64,000 nucleotides of DNA from Leptospira haakeii (GTDB taxonomy: Bacteria > Spirochaetota > Leptospiria > Leptospirales > Leptospiraceae), in assembly GCF_002812045.1 (NCBI RefSeq), contig NZ_NPEG01000001.1:434001-498000 (forward strand), in the 5' to 3' direction. The stretch's first letter is position 1. Each line of letters starts with the position of its first letter. Below the pieces are notes generated by a model. That model was not told where the DNA came from. It made no database searches and saw only the letters and a list, made by a program, of their open reading frames with translations. This document shows, one piece after another, positions 50,473-61,659 of the stretch. Both the position numbers and the translations under genes were made by a program.

Positions 50473-51312
50473 CTAACCAGCCCCCATACCGAATACATTT
50501 TTCACGATCCTAGCATTTGTAGTGCCGTCGTATTCGTCCGTATAAGCTCCTAAAGCCTCAGCAAACTCAGTCGATAATCCCGCCTTGGTCCTTAGCTCCG
50601 GAAAATATAAAAATCCCTTTGCCCTTCTGGGAGTGAATGGATGAGTCAAAAGGTCCAGATATTTCTCCCATTGTTGGTCTTCAGAAATTCCATCCGAAAA
50701 CACTACCTTGACTCCCCTCTTGACATGTCTGATCTCATCATCATGAACGATCTGCATGATATCTGCTCTCTTTTGGTCCCCAAATTTTTCGAAAGCCTTT
50801 TGGTAGATCATAGAAAAATCTAAATTGGCTCCTTCGAAAGAAAGAGCCATGATCGCAAAGAACTTTTGCAATGATTGCATATTAGGGGTTTGTTTCCAGA
50901 AGATATAATTAAGAGGACGATCTCCCAGATCCATTCCCCATTCTCGGATCGAATTTAAATAAAGTTTCAGATGTTTTTGTTCTTCCAAAATTGTTTTGTA
51001 CAAACTTTTACGAACAGAAGAAGGAGCATTCTGAAATTTTAATATGGCCCATGCGAATATCTCTACAGCCATCAGTTCATGATTTGCAAAATGATGAAGA
51101 GAAAGTATTCTGTTCTCCTCGGAATTCAAATGTTCTACCCGAGGCATTTTTGATTTTTTGTCTGAGAAAATTATTTTAGATGATCTTTCCGGTCTATCTT
51201 TCGGAACAAAATTTAGCCAAAGAACATCTTCCGGCATTTTGTTCGGAGAATATAACTTATCCTCTAAATTGGGGGAACTTAAAAGAAATTGAGCGTATTC
51301 GTTAAGGGTCAA
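50473..51312 (-). CDS. DUF455 ferritin-like di-iron protein
   Basis: A 279-residue protein with the helical-bundle carboxylate motifs of the DUF455/MiaE-like group: HFANHELMAVEIFAWA (near 85-100), TILEEQKHLKLYL (near 119) and IVHDDEIRHVKRG (near 205). It may be a di-iron oxygenase, although the function is not established. The start is TTG, 2 bases after the RsbW-like gene, and no ribosome-binding site is visible, which suggests translational reinitiation. Confidence 0.82.
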   Translation of the reverse strand: MTLNEYAQFLLSSPNLEDKLYSPNKMPEDVLWLNFVPKDRPERSSKIIFSDKKSKMPRVEHLNSEENRILSLHHFANHELMAVEIFAWAILKFQNAPSSVRKSLYKTILEEQKHLKLYLNSIREWGMDLGDRPLNYIFWKQTPNMQSLQKFFAIMALSFEGANLDFSMIYQKAFEKFGDQKRADIMQIVHDDEIRHVKRGVKVVFSDGISEDQQWEKYLDLLTHPFTPRRAKGFLYFPELRTKAGLSTEFAEALGAYTDEYDGTTNARIVKNVFGMGAG

Positions 51313-51314
51313 AG

Positions 51315-51896
51315 TCAGTGTTTTTTGGAATCGAATGCTAATTCGATAATGGACCCACGAATACTGGAATCAGTTGGGTCTGAGGAAATTCTTCCTTCTT
51401 TACAATGATACATGATCTTTACGGAGTCCATTAAGGATTGCATGATAAGTAAACCTTTACCTAAGTTTCTATGTTGGGTAAGCTTTCCTCTATTAGGAAG
51501 CACCTCACATTTTCCTTCTTGGTAAGTTTTTACTTTTTTTAAGAACTCTTGGAGAGAAGAAGGTTTAGCTTCCATCACCTGCTCTTCTATCTTTTCTTTT
51601 TTAAGACCGGAACCATAGTCCACAATCCATAAAGTGAATTTAGAATTATCTACGATCCATCTACAAATGATCGTTTCTTCCGAACTAGAGTTATAATTTG
51701 CTGAGATTGAGTTGGTAAGTGCCTCATCCGCTGCGAGCTCAATCTGCTGGATATCTTTAGAGATAAAAGTATTCTCTTCTAAGGATTGACGAAGTGCTCT
51801 TCTGAACTCCCGAATGCTAGCTAAGTCAGGAGGCAGGAACATAACGTACGAACCCGAATGATGCCTAACCAAAAGTGAATCGGCCGTATCCCTCAT
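51315..51896 (-). CDS. RsbW-like anti-sigma serine kinase/ATPase
   Basis: A 193-residue GHKL ATPase of the HATPase_c_2 type. The N-box is in IELAADEALTNSISANY (near 66-82), the G1 box is IVDYGSGLK (near 115), and the G2-like region is NLGKGLLIMQSLMD (near 153). Relatives bind and inactivate sigma factors or partner STAS proteins by serine phosphorylation. No STAS or sigma gene is adjacent. It precedes the ferritin-like gene by 2 bases. Confidence 0.85.
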   Translation of the reverse strand: MRDTADSLLVRHHSGSYVMFLPPDLASIREFRRALRQSLEENTFISKDIQQIELAADEALTNSISANYNSSSEETIICRWIVDNSKFTLWIVDYGSGLKKEKIEEQVMEAKPSSLQEFLKKVKTYQEGKCEVLPNRGKLTQHRNLGKGLLIMQSLMDSVKIMYHCKEGRISSDPTDSSIRGSIIELAFDSKKH

Positions 51897-51974
51897 TTCT
51901 TGTCTGAGAAGTCCTCTTGTATATTAATACAGACCGAAAGGGGGGTTTTGCAACAAAAATCCCCCGAAAAAATC

Positions 51975-53537
51975 CTAAGGTAAAGAAATTCCTACTTGTA
52001 CCGAGATTTTCTCTATTCGTTTGAGTAGCTTTTCCTTCCCTAAGAGGGGAAATAGGATAGGTAACTCCAGTCCGTGAGCTTTTCCTGTAGCGGAGACTCG
52101 GATCGGCATGAATAGGGTCTTTCCCTTTTGGCCGGTCTGCTCTCCCGTTTGGGTCATTAAAGCCTTATAATCCTCATCGGTTTTAGGATCCGATTTTTTT
52201 AATAATTCGTAGAATGTTGAGACAACTTTCGGAGAAAATTCTTGGGAAAGAATTTCTTTCGCTTCTCCATCCTCAACTTTCAGGTCGGATACGAAAAATT
52301 CCGCAATATAATCAGGTGCCTGGCGTAAATTATCCAGATACACTCTAACGCTATCTACTAGAGAATGTAATTCTTTGTTTTTTGGATCTCTATATTCCGC
52401 CGGAATATCCGTTCTGTTTTCTAAAAATGGAGCCAGACTATCCGCCACCTTTTGGATCGGAAGTTCTCTAATATATTTATTAGAAAGCCAATTCAATTTA
52501 GATTTCGGGTTCATCGCTTCTGCGATCTGGTCCAGACTGGAGAAATTAGTCGCAACTTCTTCATCTCCACCTTTCGGCTTTTTGAATACGTCAAAGGTAG
52601 AAGGTGATTTGGAACAACGATGTACATCGAATGTTTTAGGAAGAATATCCCCAGGTAGATATTCCTGACCATCAGGCGAGGTCCAACCAAGCAAAGCCAT
52701 ATAATTCAGGAATGTCTCAGGTAAATATCCTAAATCACGAAATGCTAATATAGAAGTAGCTCCAGCACGTTTGGACAATTTTTTACCGTCCATTCCTACG
52801 ATTTCGGAAGCATGAGCAAACTCAGGAACCGGGAAACCCAATGCCTCATAGATCAGGATCTGACGAGGTGTATTAGAAAGGTGCCCCACTCCACGGATCA
52901 CATGAGAAATTTTCATGAGTCCGTCATCCACAACCACGGCGTAATTATAAGAAGGAAAACCATCTGATTTTACGATGATGAAGTCACCGATCAGTTTTGT
53001 TTCGAACTTCACTTTTCCCTGGATGATATCGTCAAAGATCAGAGTTTTAGAAGGAGTTTTGAAACGAACTGAATAAGGAGTTCCTGCTTTCAGTTTTTCC
53101 TGAACTTCTGCTTCACTCATGTTCGCATGAAGTCCATCATAAACGTATGGAACTCCCATTGCCTCCGCCTGTTTTTTCTTTGCTTCTAATTCTTCTTGAG
53201 TGCAGAAGCAGCGGTAAGCTTTTCCTTCGGAGATCAACTTTTCAGTATATTCTTTATAAATAGAGATCCTTTCGGATTGTACGTAAGGACCGTAAGGGCC
53301 CCCTACATGAGGACCTTCATCCCATTCTATCCCTAACCATTTTAATGATTCAAGGATGGTTTTAAAAGATTCTTCGGTGGATCTGGCTTGATCCGTATCT
53401 TCTACCCTTAATAAAAATTTTCCGCCTTGGGCTTTGGCGTATAAGTAATTGAATAAAGCGGTTCTAGCTCCGCCCACATGAAGGAAACCGGTAGGTGACG
53501 GTGCAAACCTGGTTCTAACTTCCTTATTTTCTGGCAT
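51975..53537 (-). CDS. gltX: glutamyl-tRNA synthetase
   Basis: A 520-residue class I aminoacyl-tRNA synthetase. The HIGH-type motif is [18 protein letters not shown] (residues 14-31) and the KMSKS-type motif is [10 protein letters not shown] (near 248). The anticodon-binding region is C-terminal. Four cysteines typical of zinc-binding GluRS are not obvious. It overlaps the upstream lipoprotein gene by 14 bases. Confidence 0.97.
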   Translation of the reverse strand: MPENKEVRTRFAPSPTGFLHVGGARTALFNYLYAKAQGGKFLLRVEDTDQARSTEESFKTILESLKWLGIEWDEGPHVGGPYGPYVQSERISIYKEYTEKLISEGKAYRCFCTQEELEAKKKQAEAMGVPYVYDGLHANMSEAEVQEKLKAGTPYSVRFKTPSKTLIFDDIIQGKVKFETKLIGDFIIVKSDGFPSYNYAVVVDDGLMKISHVIRGVGHLSNTPRQILIYEALGFPVPEFAHASEIVGMDGKKLSKRAGATSILAFRDLGYLPETFLNYMALLGWTSPDGQEYLPGDILPKTFDVHRCSKSPSTFDVFKKPKGGDEEVATNFSSLDQIAEAMNPKSKLNWLSNKYIRELPIQKVADSLAPFLENRTDIPAEYRDPKNKELHSLVDSVRVYLDNLRQAPDYIAEFFVSDLKVEDGEAKEILSQEFSPKVVSTFYELLKKSDPKTDEDYKALMTQTGEQTGQKGKTLFMPIRVSATGKAHGLELPILFPLLGKEKLLKRIEKISVQVGISLP

Positions 53538-54474
53538 TGTCGTAATCTTTTAAGAGGATGATTGGATAGTTCTTCAAATCGGCCGAAGCAGTAAACGGAA
53601 TATTATTCGCAGCATCATAAAAATGTAAGGATACGAATTCTTCCTTTCTCTTTTGTTTCCATTGGGATACGTTCTTTGAAGATAATAGATCTTCGGGAAG
53701 AATTCCCCAAGCCCAACGATATTCACCTTCTTCTCGGAATGTCCAAACCGGAAGTCTACCTTCTACCATGTTTATGTGTTGGAATATTTGGTTCTTATAA
53801 TCGTAGTCTGCGTAAGGAAAACTTCTTCCACCCGGGCTCGTATAATCAGTGCTCAAACTAGTACGACTATTGCGAACATTCTCCCAATGTAATTCTACAT
53901 TCTTGCCTAAACTTCTGTATTCTTTAGCAACCCATACGATCCCTGATTGGGAAAAATTATATAGGATACCCCAATCGGAAACACTGAGTTGTTTAGGAGG
54001 AGGAATCTGTATACCGGATTTAAAACCTTCTCCTTCCCAATTCCATGAAAGAACACCTTGCGGATGAAAGGAAATATGTTTAGGATTAGAAGACTCTCCT
54101 TCTTCTAATCTAGCTGAACCTGAGAATAAGGAAGCCTTAAAACTCAATTTAGGAAAAACGATTCCTTTAGGAAGAGTAATATGAAAATCTTCTTTCGTTT
54201 CCCAAAGATCCACTTCTCCAGTCCAAATTTTTTCCTTAGAAGATTGAGTCTGCAGTACTAGATATCTGAGATGGCCGGGTTGGTTCCGAAAAGATTCAGA
54301 ACTTGCAGGGATCGAACTGATATTAGTATAGATCCGAATACCGGGAAGATCAGAAACTAACGGTTTTTCTTCCGTCCATTCCGTCAAAAGAGAACAGGAC
54401 ATTAAAAAAAACAAATAGGTCAGACCTAGTGAGAAGAATGTTGCTGTGAGATAAGATCGAGACTTCGGTTCCAA
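53524..54474 (-). CDS. putative lipoprotein upstream of gltX
   Basis: A 316-residue protein whose signal peptide ends in FLMSC (Cys27). The mature protein is beta-rich with many aromatic residues, and includes [12 protein letters not shown] and [10 protein letters not shown] segments that recall carbohydrate-binding-type beta-sandwiches. I do not recognise the family. The start is TTG without a clear ribosome-binding site. It overlaps gltX, so their expression is linked. Confidence 0.65.
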   Translation of the reverse strand: MEPKSRSYLTATFFSLGLTYLFFLMSCSLLTEWTEEKPLVSDLPGIRIYTNISSIPASSESFRNQPGHLRYLVLQTQSSKEKIWTGEVDLWETKEDFHITLPKGIVFPKLSFKASLFSGSARLEEGESSNPKHISFHPQGVLSWNWEGEGFKSGIQIPPPKQLSVSDWGILYNFSQSGIVWVAKEYRSLGKNVELHWENVRNSRTSLSTDYTSPGGRSFPYADYDYKNQIFQHINMVEGRLPVWTFREEGEYRWAWGILPEDLLSSKNVSQWKQKRKEEFVSLHFYDAANNIPFTASADLKNYPIILLKDYDNARK

Positions 54475-54701
54475 AAAAATACAGCCGGAAAAAGAGGATT
54501 TCTTGAAAAACTTCCCGTTTTCATCCGAATCTTCAAGGAAAAACCGGGAAATTTTCTTTCCTTATCGGTGTTTCCCAACGAGAAAGTAAGAATTACTGCA
54601 ACTTAAGTCGATTTCTTCCTAAAAAGTATGTACGAATTCAGGTAGTACGTTAAAAGGTTGACAGTAAAACCGTCCTAAAATCCTTTGGCAATAAAAGTCC
54701 C

Positions 54702-56087
54702 ATGAAAGATTCCAATAAATCAGGCAAAGAAAACTTCCCTAAAGTACCATTTGAGGACCAAGTTAATGACGATCAGAGAAAATACTCTCGATATGTCTGC
54801 GACTCCCGGGCAATTCCTCACGAAATCGATGGTTTAAAGCCCGTCCAGAGAAGAATTCTTTGGGCAATGTGGAATTCAGACGCTCGTAACCGTTACACTA
54901 AGACTGTAAAAGTAGCGGGACTTGCGATGGGATATCACCCTCATGGAGATAGATCCATCCAAGATGCCCTTTCTCAGATGGCCCAAGATTTTACATTCGC
55001 AAACAACCGACCTTTAGTTTCAGGAGAAGGTACTTTCGGAGACGTTTTGGATCCGAGTGCAATCGCTTCTCCTCGATACACTGAGGTAAAACTTTCTGAC
55101 TTCGTAAAAGATCTAGGATTTTTCGAAAGTTTACCTGATATAGATTATGTTAAAAATTATGACGAAACAGAAGACGAACCAATTCACTTCGTAGGAAAAG
55201 TTCCTATCGTTCTTCTGAACAATATTATGGGAATTGCAACCGGTTTCCGTTGTTTTATCCCAGGCCATAAACTTTCTGCAATCATCAACTCGCAGATCAA
55301 TTATCTCAAAACCAAAAAGCCTCTTCCTTTAAAACCTTGGTACAAGGATTACAAAGGTGAAGTGAAAATGGCTAAGACCGAAGCGGGCAATATCACAATG
55401 ACCACTACCTTCGGTTTTACTTGGGAAGGAGACACTCTCTATCTTACAGACGCTCCAATGAACTGGAATAGAGAGAAGGTAATCAATCTTTTAGATGATA
55501 TTCTAGAAAGAAAAGATTCTTGGCTGAAAGACTATGTGGATCATTCCAGCCAAACATTCCGTATAGAGCTGAATTATAAAAAAGGTGAAAAACCTAGCGC
55601 GAAAGAGATCTCAGCAGTAATCTCCAAAGAAGATACTCAGACTCTAGCAAACAACGTGATCACTTATGACGGTCGTCTTAAAAATTTCGGACCTGAAGAG
55701 ATCATCAAACGTTTCTGTGATTTTAGAAAGACCCACTTGATCCGAAGATTCAAACGTCTTGCAGGTTTGGAACAAGAGAAGATCGAAAGAAACTCTGAAT
55801 TGATCCGTTTCATCAAGGAAAAGTGGAACGAAAAAGTAATCGGCATCAAATCCAAAAAGGATTTCGAAGATAAACTTCAAAAATCGAAATTCGTGTACTA
55901 CGAATGGTTAGCTTCTATTCCAATCTATAGAATGACTTTGGAAGAAGTTCGCAAATGTGAAGAAGCAATCGTAGAAGCAAAAACCGCCCTTTCCAGATAC
56001 CAAGGGCTTGTGAAAGAAGATAAAAAATTAACAGAATTCATGGTCGGAGAATTAGCCGAGCTGAAGGATAAATGGGACAAGGAATGA
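54702..56087 (+). CDS. type IIA topoisomerase subunit A, short, T4-like
   Basis: A 461-residue DNA cleavage subunit. [14 protein letters not shown] (43-56) and [14 protein letters not shown] (77-90) are the winged-helix motifs, and the DNA-linking tyrosine is Tyr126 in [10 protein letters not shown]. The tower and coiled-coil domains follow, but the C-terminal beta-pinwheel of GyrA and ParC is absent. SPRY in place of AAMRY, the GYKGEV-like segment and the C-terminal [12 protein letters not shown] block recall, from memory, phage T4 gp52. The usual quinolone-contact serine is Arg84. The gene precedes and overlaps the B subunit gene. Annotation pipelines would probably call it parC. Confidence 0.87.
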   Translation: MKDSNKSGKENFPKVPFEDQVNDDQRKYSRYVCDSRAIPHEIDGLKPVQRRILWAMWNSDARNRYTKTVKVAGLAMGYHPHGDRSIQDALSQMAQDFTFANNRPLVSGEGTFGDVLDPSAIASPRYTEVKLSDFVKDLGFFESLPDIDYVKNYDETEDEPIHFVGKVPIVLLNNIMGIATGFRCFIPGHKLSAIINSQINYLKTKKPLPLKPWYKDYKGEVKMAKTEAGNITMTTTFGFTWEGDTLYLTDAPMNWNREKVINLLDDILERKDSWLKDYVDHSSQTFRIELNYKKGEKPSAKEISAVISKEDTQTLANNVITYDGRLKNFGPEEIIKRFCDFRKTHLIRRFKRLAGLEQEKIERNSELIRFIKEKWNEKVIGIKSKKDFEDKLQKSKFVYYEWLASIPIYRMTLEEVRKCEEAIVEAKTALSRYQGLVKEDKKLTEFMVGELAELKDKWDKE

Positions 56088-58228
56088 GCACTGCTAAAAC
56101 CAAAACCGAAAAGAAGCCCGCGACCGGAGGGGAACGGAACTTCAAAAAACTCTCCAACGTAGAACACGTAAGGATGAGGACCGGAATGTGGTTGGGGCAA
56201 AACTCTGCGTCCACATTCGAGCAGCATTTTTTCCGTAAGAACAGCGGCAATTTATACGAGATCGTACACGAAGAATTAGAGGATGTTCCTGCTAAATTGA
56301 AATGTCTGGACGAGGCTTGTATGAACGCGGTAGATGAGTACCGCAAAAACCAAAAGGACAAGGCCATTCCTGAAAAGGATAAGATGTCCAAACTGATCAT
56401 CCAACTTTCTTCCGACAAAAAGACCGTAACAGTTGCTGATAATGGAAGAGGAATCCCTGCAAAAAATGCGGAAGGTGTATATCTGCATTTAATGTATGGA
56501 GAGAACTTTGACGACCACGTAAAACAAGATCACGTTGCGGGTCAGAATGGTGTGGGTATTTCTTTAGTAAGAATGGTTTCTTCTTATTTTAAAGTAAAAA
56601 CTACTAACGATGGTAGCACTTTCAAAAAACTATTCACTATTCACGAAGACGCAAAGAAACAAATCCGTTCTTATAAACTTTCTAAAGAAGATACCGAAAG
56701 AGCTTTCTTATATTTCGATGAGCATGGAAAATTCGACGATTGTCCTCTTCTGACAAAAGATCAGATCGAAAAGTTAGTTCCGATCAGCAAAAAAACAAAC
56801 ATGATAGAAGCGATCGAAAAAGCTCCTAAAGAAGATCATGGAACCGCCGTCGAATTCGAACTCAATCCAAAATATTTTAATAACTTGGATACTTCCTTCA
56901 ATGTAGATCTGATGAAACAGTATCTGCAGGATATCGCAATGACCAATCCTGGATTGGAAGTTCAGTTTGTTCATAAGGGTAAGAAGGAAAAATATAAGTT
57001 CAAAAAAGGTTTGGATGAGATATTCTCCCATTCAGATCTGACTTATTATAAAATGGATTATAATGCTCCTGCTGCCGGATCCCAATTACATCTGGAAGCT
57101 TACTTAGTAATCGGTCAGAACAAAAACCTAACTTGGGTAAACTCAATCTTTGCTCCTCAAGGTGGTTCCGCTATTGAGTATCTGGAAAACAGGCTTTGCG
57201 ACGAAGTCCGTAAAAAAAGCCAGATTGTTTCTTTAGAGAAAAAACTCAAAACAAGCTGTACTCGTAACGACGTAAGAAACTGCTTTCACATGTATGTGAA
57301 CATGAGGTTATTAAATCCTCGTTTTAAATCTCAGGATAAGTCTTATCTGATCAATGATTTGAATGAAGACATTCGTAATGCGGTAGACAAACACTTAGAT
57401 AAGTTTATTAAAAAAACCGGCTTATTAGAAGAAGTGAAACTCCAAATGGAGAAAAGAACTCAGCTAAAAGCTTTTGAAGACGCACAACGCGGACTTAAAA
57501 AAGCAAGTAAGATGAATATTCCTAAACTCATGCCTCCGACCGGAAAACCAAACGATCCGGGCAGAGTATTATTTGTTGCAGAAGGAGACTCTGCGATCGC
57601 GGGTCTTCGCCCTGCAAGAAATCCTAAACTTCACGGTTTGTTCCCTTTAAGAGGAAAACCTATGAACTGTAAGGGAGTTTCTCTTGCGAAAGCAATCGCA
57701 AACGAAGAGTTAAAAAACATCGTTGCGATACTCGGTCTACCGTTAGATCAAAAAGTAAAATCTATCGAAGAATTGAATTATGATAAAGTAAGTATCATTA
57801 CAGATGCAGACTTTGACGGATACGCAATTCGTTCCCTGATGCTTTCCTTCTTTTACGAGTATTGGCCTGAACTTTTTGAATTAGGACTTATTCATATATC
57901 CAGCGCTCCGCTTTATGAGGTGGATATTAAAGGTGGAGATTCCAAAAAGACAGAGACTATATTCTGTATAGACGATAAAGATTATGATGCTCTTGTTAAA
58001 CGAGTGGAAAAATCCGGCGGTCAGATCGTCCGTAAAAAAAGGAATAAAGGACTTGGAGAGACCGGAAAAGAAGCAATGAAGTTTGCGGTAGATGAGTGTA
58101 TGACGAAGATTACCATCGGCAATAAAAAAGAAGCTTCTAAGATCCAAAACCTTTGGTTTCACAAAGACTTTGCAGAACAAAGAAGGGATGCGATCTCCGA
58201 ATATGCAATGAGCGTTATCGAAGATTAA
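56072..58228 (+). CDS. type IIA topoisomerase subunit B (ATPase)
   Basis: A 718-residue GHKL ATPase with transducer and TOPRIM domains. The motif [13 protein letters not shown] (30-42), catalytic Glu81 and Asn85 in [17 protein letters not shown] (near 128) and [10 protein letters not shown] (near 165) form the ATP site. [11 protein letters not shown] (near 507) and [12 protein letters not shown] (near 580) form TOPRIM, and [12 protein letters not shown] lies near 665. Canonical GyrB/ParE read EGDSAGGSA and DADVDGxHI, so this is a divergent branch. The ATG at 56072 has AAGGA upstream; a second ATG at 56084 overlaps the A stop. A terminator follows. Confidence 0.9.
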   Translation: MGQGMSTAKTKTEKKPATGGERNFKKLSNVEHVRMRTGMWLGQNSASTFEQHFFRKNSGNLYEIVHEELEDVPAKLKCLDEACMNAVDEYRKNQKDKAIPEKDKMSKLIIQLSSDKKTVTVADNGRGIPAKNAEGVYLHLMYGENFDDHVKQDHVAGQNGVGISLVRMVSSYFKVKTTNDGSTFKKLFTIHEDAKKQIRSYKLSKEDTERAFLYFDEHGKFDDCPLLTKDQIEKLVPISKKTNMIEAIEKAPKEDHGTAVEFELNPKYFNNLDTSFNVDLMKQYLQDIAMTNPGLEVQFVHKGKKEKYKFKKGLDEIFSHSDLTYYKMDYNAPAAGSQLHLEAYLVIGQNKNLTWVNSIFAPQGGSAIEYLENRLCDEVRKKSQIVSLEKKLKTSCTRNDVRNCFHMYVNMRLLNPRFKSQDKSYLINDLNEDIRNAVDKHLDKFIKKTGLLEEVKLQMEKRTQLKAFEDAQRGLKKASKMNIPKLMPPTGKPNDPGRVLFVAEGDSAIAGLRPARNPKLHGLFPLRGKPMNCKGVSLAKAIANEELKNIVAILGLPLDQKVKSIEELNYDKVSIITDADFDGYAIRSLMLSFFYEYWPELFELGLIHISSAPLYEVDIKGGDSKKTETIFCIDDKDYDALVKRVEKSGGQIVRKKRNKGLGETGKEAMKFAVDECMTKITIGNKKEASKIQNLWFHKDFAEQRRDAISEYAMSVIED

Positions 58229-58252
58229 TTTACAATAATTGTCTTTTCCTCG

Positions 58253-58299
58253 AAAAACCCGGATATTATTTTAGAATGAAAATGATTTCCGGGTTTTTT
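58253..58299 (+). terminator. terminator of topoisomerase operon overlapping next gene's start
   Basis: An 11-bp stem AAAAACCCGGA / TCCGGGTTTTT with a 24-base loop ends in a run of T. It follows the subunit B stop by 24 bases. Both possible start codons of the SH3-domain gene (58276 and 58282) lie inside its loop. Confidence 0.8.
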
Positions 58300-59094
58300 C
58301 ATGTAAGATTACCTAAGCCTCTTGCAATTGCTTTATTATTTTACTTTTTTATAACGCATTACCCTGTCTCATCTGAACCAGAAAGAAAATTACAAACTTT
58401 ATTCGTAACAGCAGATGTTCTAAACGTTAGGATTCGCCCAGATAAAAAATCAGATAAAATCGGAATTCTTCCGTTCGGTAGTAAAATACAAGTAGAGAGA
58501 GCTCAAACCTTCGAAATACAAAATGGAGCAAAAATCTATTGGTACTATTTTCCGGAAATAAACGGATATGTGTTCAGCGATTTTTTATCGGAAACGGAAC
58601 CCGCTTTGGGAAAGAAAAAAGCGGTTTTGTACAAATTTTACGGGGATAGATGTGCATTATATAACAAACAAAGAATGACATTGTATGCAAATACAGTCGA
58701 TCTATATATCGATCAGCAAGAAGAAGGTGGCAGCTGCTCTACCGGCTTACTAAGAGGAAAATATACTTTCCGACAAAATGCATTGGTAATCTCAGGTCTA
58801 AAAGGAATGGGCTTAAAAGATCACTGCCCTTCTTTTGATGACAATAAGACTAGCATTCAAGAGTTAGAGAAACGTTTATTAACTATCTCTAAAATAAAAG
58901 GAGATTTAATATTGTATTATGATCCGGTCTTAGATGGTTTCGTAACTGAAAATTTCGCTCAAGATATGACTTCTAATGGATGGAAAATCAATAAATCCAA
59001 ATGTTCTTTTGAAAAATACTCCGAATGTAAATATTCTGAAAAATTAATTTTAGAATCTGAGGGTTATTTTTGTTTTACGGAACATTCTTTATGA
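58276..59094 (+). CDS. exported bacterial SH3-domain protein
   Basis: A 272-residue protein. A signal peptide (hydrophobic core ALAIALLFYFFITHYPV, about 16-32) is followed by a bacterial SH3 domain (about 42-105: VTADVLNVRIRPDKKSDKIG, and NGYVFSDFLSE), which in other proteins binds cell wall or ligands. The C-terminal 160 residues have five or more cysteines and no recognised domain. The frame is open upstream into the topoisomerase gene, but a signal peptide start at 58276 fits best. Both candidate ATGs lie in the loop of the preceding terminator, and there is no clear ribosome-binding site. Confidence 0.72.
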   Translation: MKMISGFFHVRLPKPLAIALLFYFFITHYPVSSEPERKLQTLFVTADVLNVRIRPDKKSDKIGILPFGSKIQVERAQTFEIQNGAKIYWYYFPEINGYVFSDFLSETEPALGKKKAVLYKFYGDRCALYNKQRMTLYANTVDLYIDQQEEGGSCSTGLLRGKYTFRQNALVISGLKGMGLKDHCPSFDDNKTSIQELEKRLLTISKIKGDLILYYDPVLDGFVTENFAQDMTSNGWKINKSKCSFEKYSECKYSEKLILESEGYFCFTEHSL

Positions 59095-59238
59095 ACAATA
59101 ATCTTTTCCCTGCGAAAATTTTAACTATCGCCTGCCTTGATCGCAGAACAGCCTCTACAAAAAAATAGATTTAAATCGCAAGAATCGGGTCGAGCCCTCT
59201 TCACTTCTCAGTTATATTTCTTTCTTAGGAGAAAGAAA

Positions 59239-60075
59239 ATGTCACAGAAGATAGAAGATACAAATTTGCTACAAGCCAACTTATCCGAAACTCTTAAGTC
59301 CAAAGGAAACGTACTTCTTATACACGGAATGTGGTGTAGAGGATTACATTTATCGCAAGTGCAAGAGATCTTAGAAAAAGAAGGTTATACTTGCAAATCT
59401 ATAGATTTACCTTTACACGAATCGAATGCGGATTTGCGAAAACTTTCCAAATTAGGAATTTCAGATTATATAGATTATCTAGAGAATACCGTAAATCGAT
59501 TAGGTTGGAAAGAGCCTATTTTATTAGGTCATTCTTTAGGAGGATTACTCGCACAACTTCTAGCGACTCGAATCAAAACAAAAGCTTTAATATTGATCAC
59601 ACCAGTACAACCAGGACAAATTAGCGGACTATCCTGGACGGGTCTAAAAACGGTTTGGGAAATTCTAAGAACTCCTTTCTTTTGGAGAAGAACGAATCTT
59701 TTAAGTAAAAATAAATTTGCATACGGAATTTATAATACTTTAAGTGAATCAAAACAAAACGATCTGTATCCAAGTTACGTTTCCGAGTCAGGAAAGATAG
59801 CATTCCAAACATTTTTACCGTTTCTTACCTTGTCTAGACCTACCTGGATGGATTTCAAGAAAGTCCAATGCCCAGTATTTGTAGCAACTACAGGAAAAGA
59901 TAGAGTTACCCCGCCGAAGATTGGTCGTAAGATCGCATCTAAATATTCTAATTCTAAACTGAAACTTTATCCGAAGCTTTCTCATTGGGCTATTACGGAA
60001 GACGGAATCGAAAAAATTCTACTCGATGCAACCAGTTGGGTCCAAGAGGAAACACAAATGCCTAGGAAAAGTTAG
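59239..60075 (+). CDS. alpha/beta-hydrolase fold protein
   Basis: A 278-residue cytoplasmic hydrolase. The nucleophile elbow is LLGHSLGGLLAQLL, the oxyanion motif LLIHGMWCRG lies near residue 29, a candidate acid is in ATTGKDRVTPP, and the histidine is in LSHWAITE near 256. The ATG at 59239 follows an AGGAGA ribosome-binding site; the frame is open further upstream but without such a site. It may be an esterase or lipase; the substrate is unknown. Confidence 0.87.
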   Translation: MSQKIEDTNLLQANLSETLKSKGNVLLIHGMWCRGLHLSQVQEILEKEGYTCKSIDLPLHESNADLRKLSKLGISDYIDYLENTVNRLGWKEPILLGHSLGGLLAQLLATRIKTKALILITPVQPGQISGLSWTGLKTVWEILRTPFFWRRTNLLSKNKFAYGIYNTLSESKQNDLYPSYVSESGKIAFQTFLPFLTLSRPTWMDFKKVQCPVFVATTGKDRVTPPKIGRKIASKYSNSKLKLYPKLSHWAITEDGIEKILLDATSWVQEETQMPRKS

Positions 60076-60114
60076 AACAGACAGTAAATGATTAAAATTC
60101 GGAAAACTTTCTTA

Positions 60115-61455
60115 CTATACTAAATTTACAGCCTTAATCGCAGAACTCAATGCGGCTTCTACTGTGCCGGTAATTTCTCCGGTATGTTCTCCCGCAAAGA
60201 AGATACGATCAAATGGTTTTCTTAGGATGATCTCCGATCCAAAACTTCCTGGTGGAAATTCTGCAACCCCATTCGGAACGTAATCTTTTTTAGGTTCCGT
60301 AAAATAGAATCTTTGGATTTGCAAATCCTTCTTCAAACCAAGACGTTCCAGAGTAAGACGAATATATTCTACCTTTTGGTCTTGATTGGCAGAATCGAAT
60401 ACGGAAAATCTGTCCCCGCTCGCGATCACTCCTAAAACCTTATCTGAAGTATCAGGCTTGGTACCTGCATCATATAAAAATTGAGCCGCTGCATCGGAGT
60501 GAACTGCAAAAGGAGAAGATTCCCAAGGGGATTCTTTTAATACCAAAAACAATTTATAAATTTGAGAATAACGAACTCTTAATGCTGCCAGAAGTTTTTC
60601 TTTATCCAGACCCGGATTCCATTTTACATTAGAGATTTGGTTTGCAGGTAAAGTGCAGATACAAGTAGAACCGTTAAATTTTCTTCCAGAAGCAGTAGTT
60701 ACAGTAACTCCAGTAGAATCTTGGTCTACAGAAAGAACCGGATCTGAAAAAACAAACTCTGTGTTTTCTATATTCATCACCAAGGTTTTGGCGATGTTTT
60801 CCATTCCACCTTCTATTTTGCTATTCCTTTGAGGGAATTGTGCAAGATCGCTCAAAACTTTTTCAGCAGATAGAACTCGGATACTATCTCCATAATGAAG
60901 AGAAAGTTTATGACCGAGTAGAGTCAGGTCTTCCTGGCTAACTCCTTGATACGCCAAATAATTATAAATGCTAATACGATCTAATGCCTGCTGCTGTGCA
61001 GTATCTAATTTAGAATTTTGTGATACTAATTTGCTTAAGATCTCTTGGGATTTAGAAGAAAGTTCCCAGCTGCCGGCCTTCTTATAAATTCCTAAAAATA
61101 GATCCGGAACCAAAGGAGAAGGTTGTAATTTTAATCCTAATTCTCTAACTAAACTGCGAACAGTTTTATCTTCGGAAGAAACCCATTCAGCTCCTAAGTC
61201 CACAACATGGCCGGAAGGATCTTGTATGGATCTAACTCTTCCTCCTACTCTATCTGTGGCTTCTATCAGAGTTACCTTACTTCCCGTTTTTCCTAGGATG
61301 TATGCAGAATAAAGTCCGGAGAGCCCGCCGCCAAGTATGATTACTTTTTTTCCAGAGTTTGTATTCTGAGCGGATAAATTTCCCTTACGACTTCCCAACA
61401 AAGCTGCGGTAGTTAAAATTCCGGCTTTCAGAAAAGTGGATCGGGTAATTTTCAT
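60115..61455 (-). CDS. flavin monoamine oxidase family protein, exported
   Basis: A 446-residue FAD amine oxidase. The N-terminus [21 protein letters not shown] resembles a Tat signal but has R-S in place of the twin arginines, so the export route is uncertain. The dinucleotide motif [19 protein letters not shown] (33-51) and [12 protein letters not shown] (near 60-71) are diagnostic, and the C-terminal [19 protein letters not shown] closes the FAD site. The substrate (amines or amino acids) is unknown. It is divergent from the cobalamin-regulated operon. Confidence 0.88.
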   Translation of the reverse strand: MKITRSTFLKAGILTTAALLGSRKGNLSAQNTNSGKKVIILGGGLSGLYSAYILGKTGSKVTLIEATDRVGGRVRSIQDPSGHVVDLGAEWVSSEDKTVRSLVRELGLKLQPSPLVPDLFLGIYKKAGSWELSSKSQEILSKLVSQNSKLDTAQQQALDRISIYNYLAYQGVSQEDLTLLGHKLSLHYGDSIRVLSAEKVLSDLAQFPQRNSKIEGGMENIAKTLVMNIENTEFVFSDPVLSVDQDSTGVTVTTASGRKFNGSTCICTLPANQISNVKWNPGLDKEKLLAALRVRYSQIYKLFLVLKESPWESSPFAVHSDAAAQFLYDAGTKPDTSDKVLGVIASGDRFSVFDSANQDQKVEYIRLTLERLGLKKDLQIQRFYFTEPKKDYVPNGVAEFPPGSFGSEIILRKPFDRIFFAGEHTGEITGTVEAALSSAIKAVNLV

Positions 61456-61659
61456 TGGATTCCTCTTGGAAGTTTTATTAGAACTCTCTCTTCTATTTTC
61501 GGTTTATGAAAGATCTTTCCCGAATTTTTTGCGGACTAGAATATCTCATCGATGTGAAATTATGTATCGAATCCTTTCTAATCGTTCTTATACTTTGAAT
61601 ATAGTCGATTTATCCTAATAATGCAAAGAATAGACGGTCTCCGTATCCTTATAGTTTTT
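61456..61659. other. divergent promoter region before cobalamin riboswitch
   Basis: No gene is present. TTGAAT (61595-61600) and TAATAA (61616-61621), 15 bases apart, form a possible sigma-70 promoter for the riboswitch transcript; the spacing is short. The promoter of the minus-strand amine oxidase gene must also lie here. Confidence 0.35.

Noticed and set aside
54658..54663. TTGACA as -35 of the topoisomerase promoter
   Set aside because: No acceptable -10 lies 16-18 bases downstream; the nearest TAAAAT is only 12 bases away.
54702..58228. Prophage origin for the topoisomerase pair
   Set aside because: Although T4-like, no phage structural, integrase or lysis genes or att-like repeats are nearby, and the flanks are ordinary chromosomal genes.
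58153..58275. Upstream extension of the SH3-domain protein
   Set aside because: It overlaps the topoisomerase B gene and its terminator; a proper signal peptide begins at 58276.
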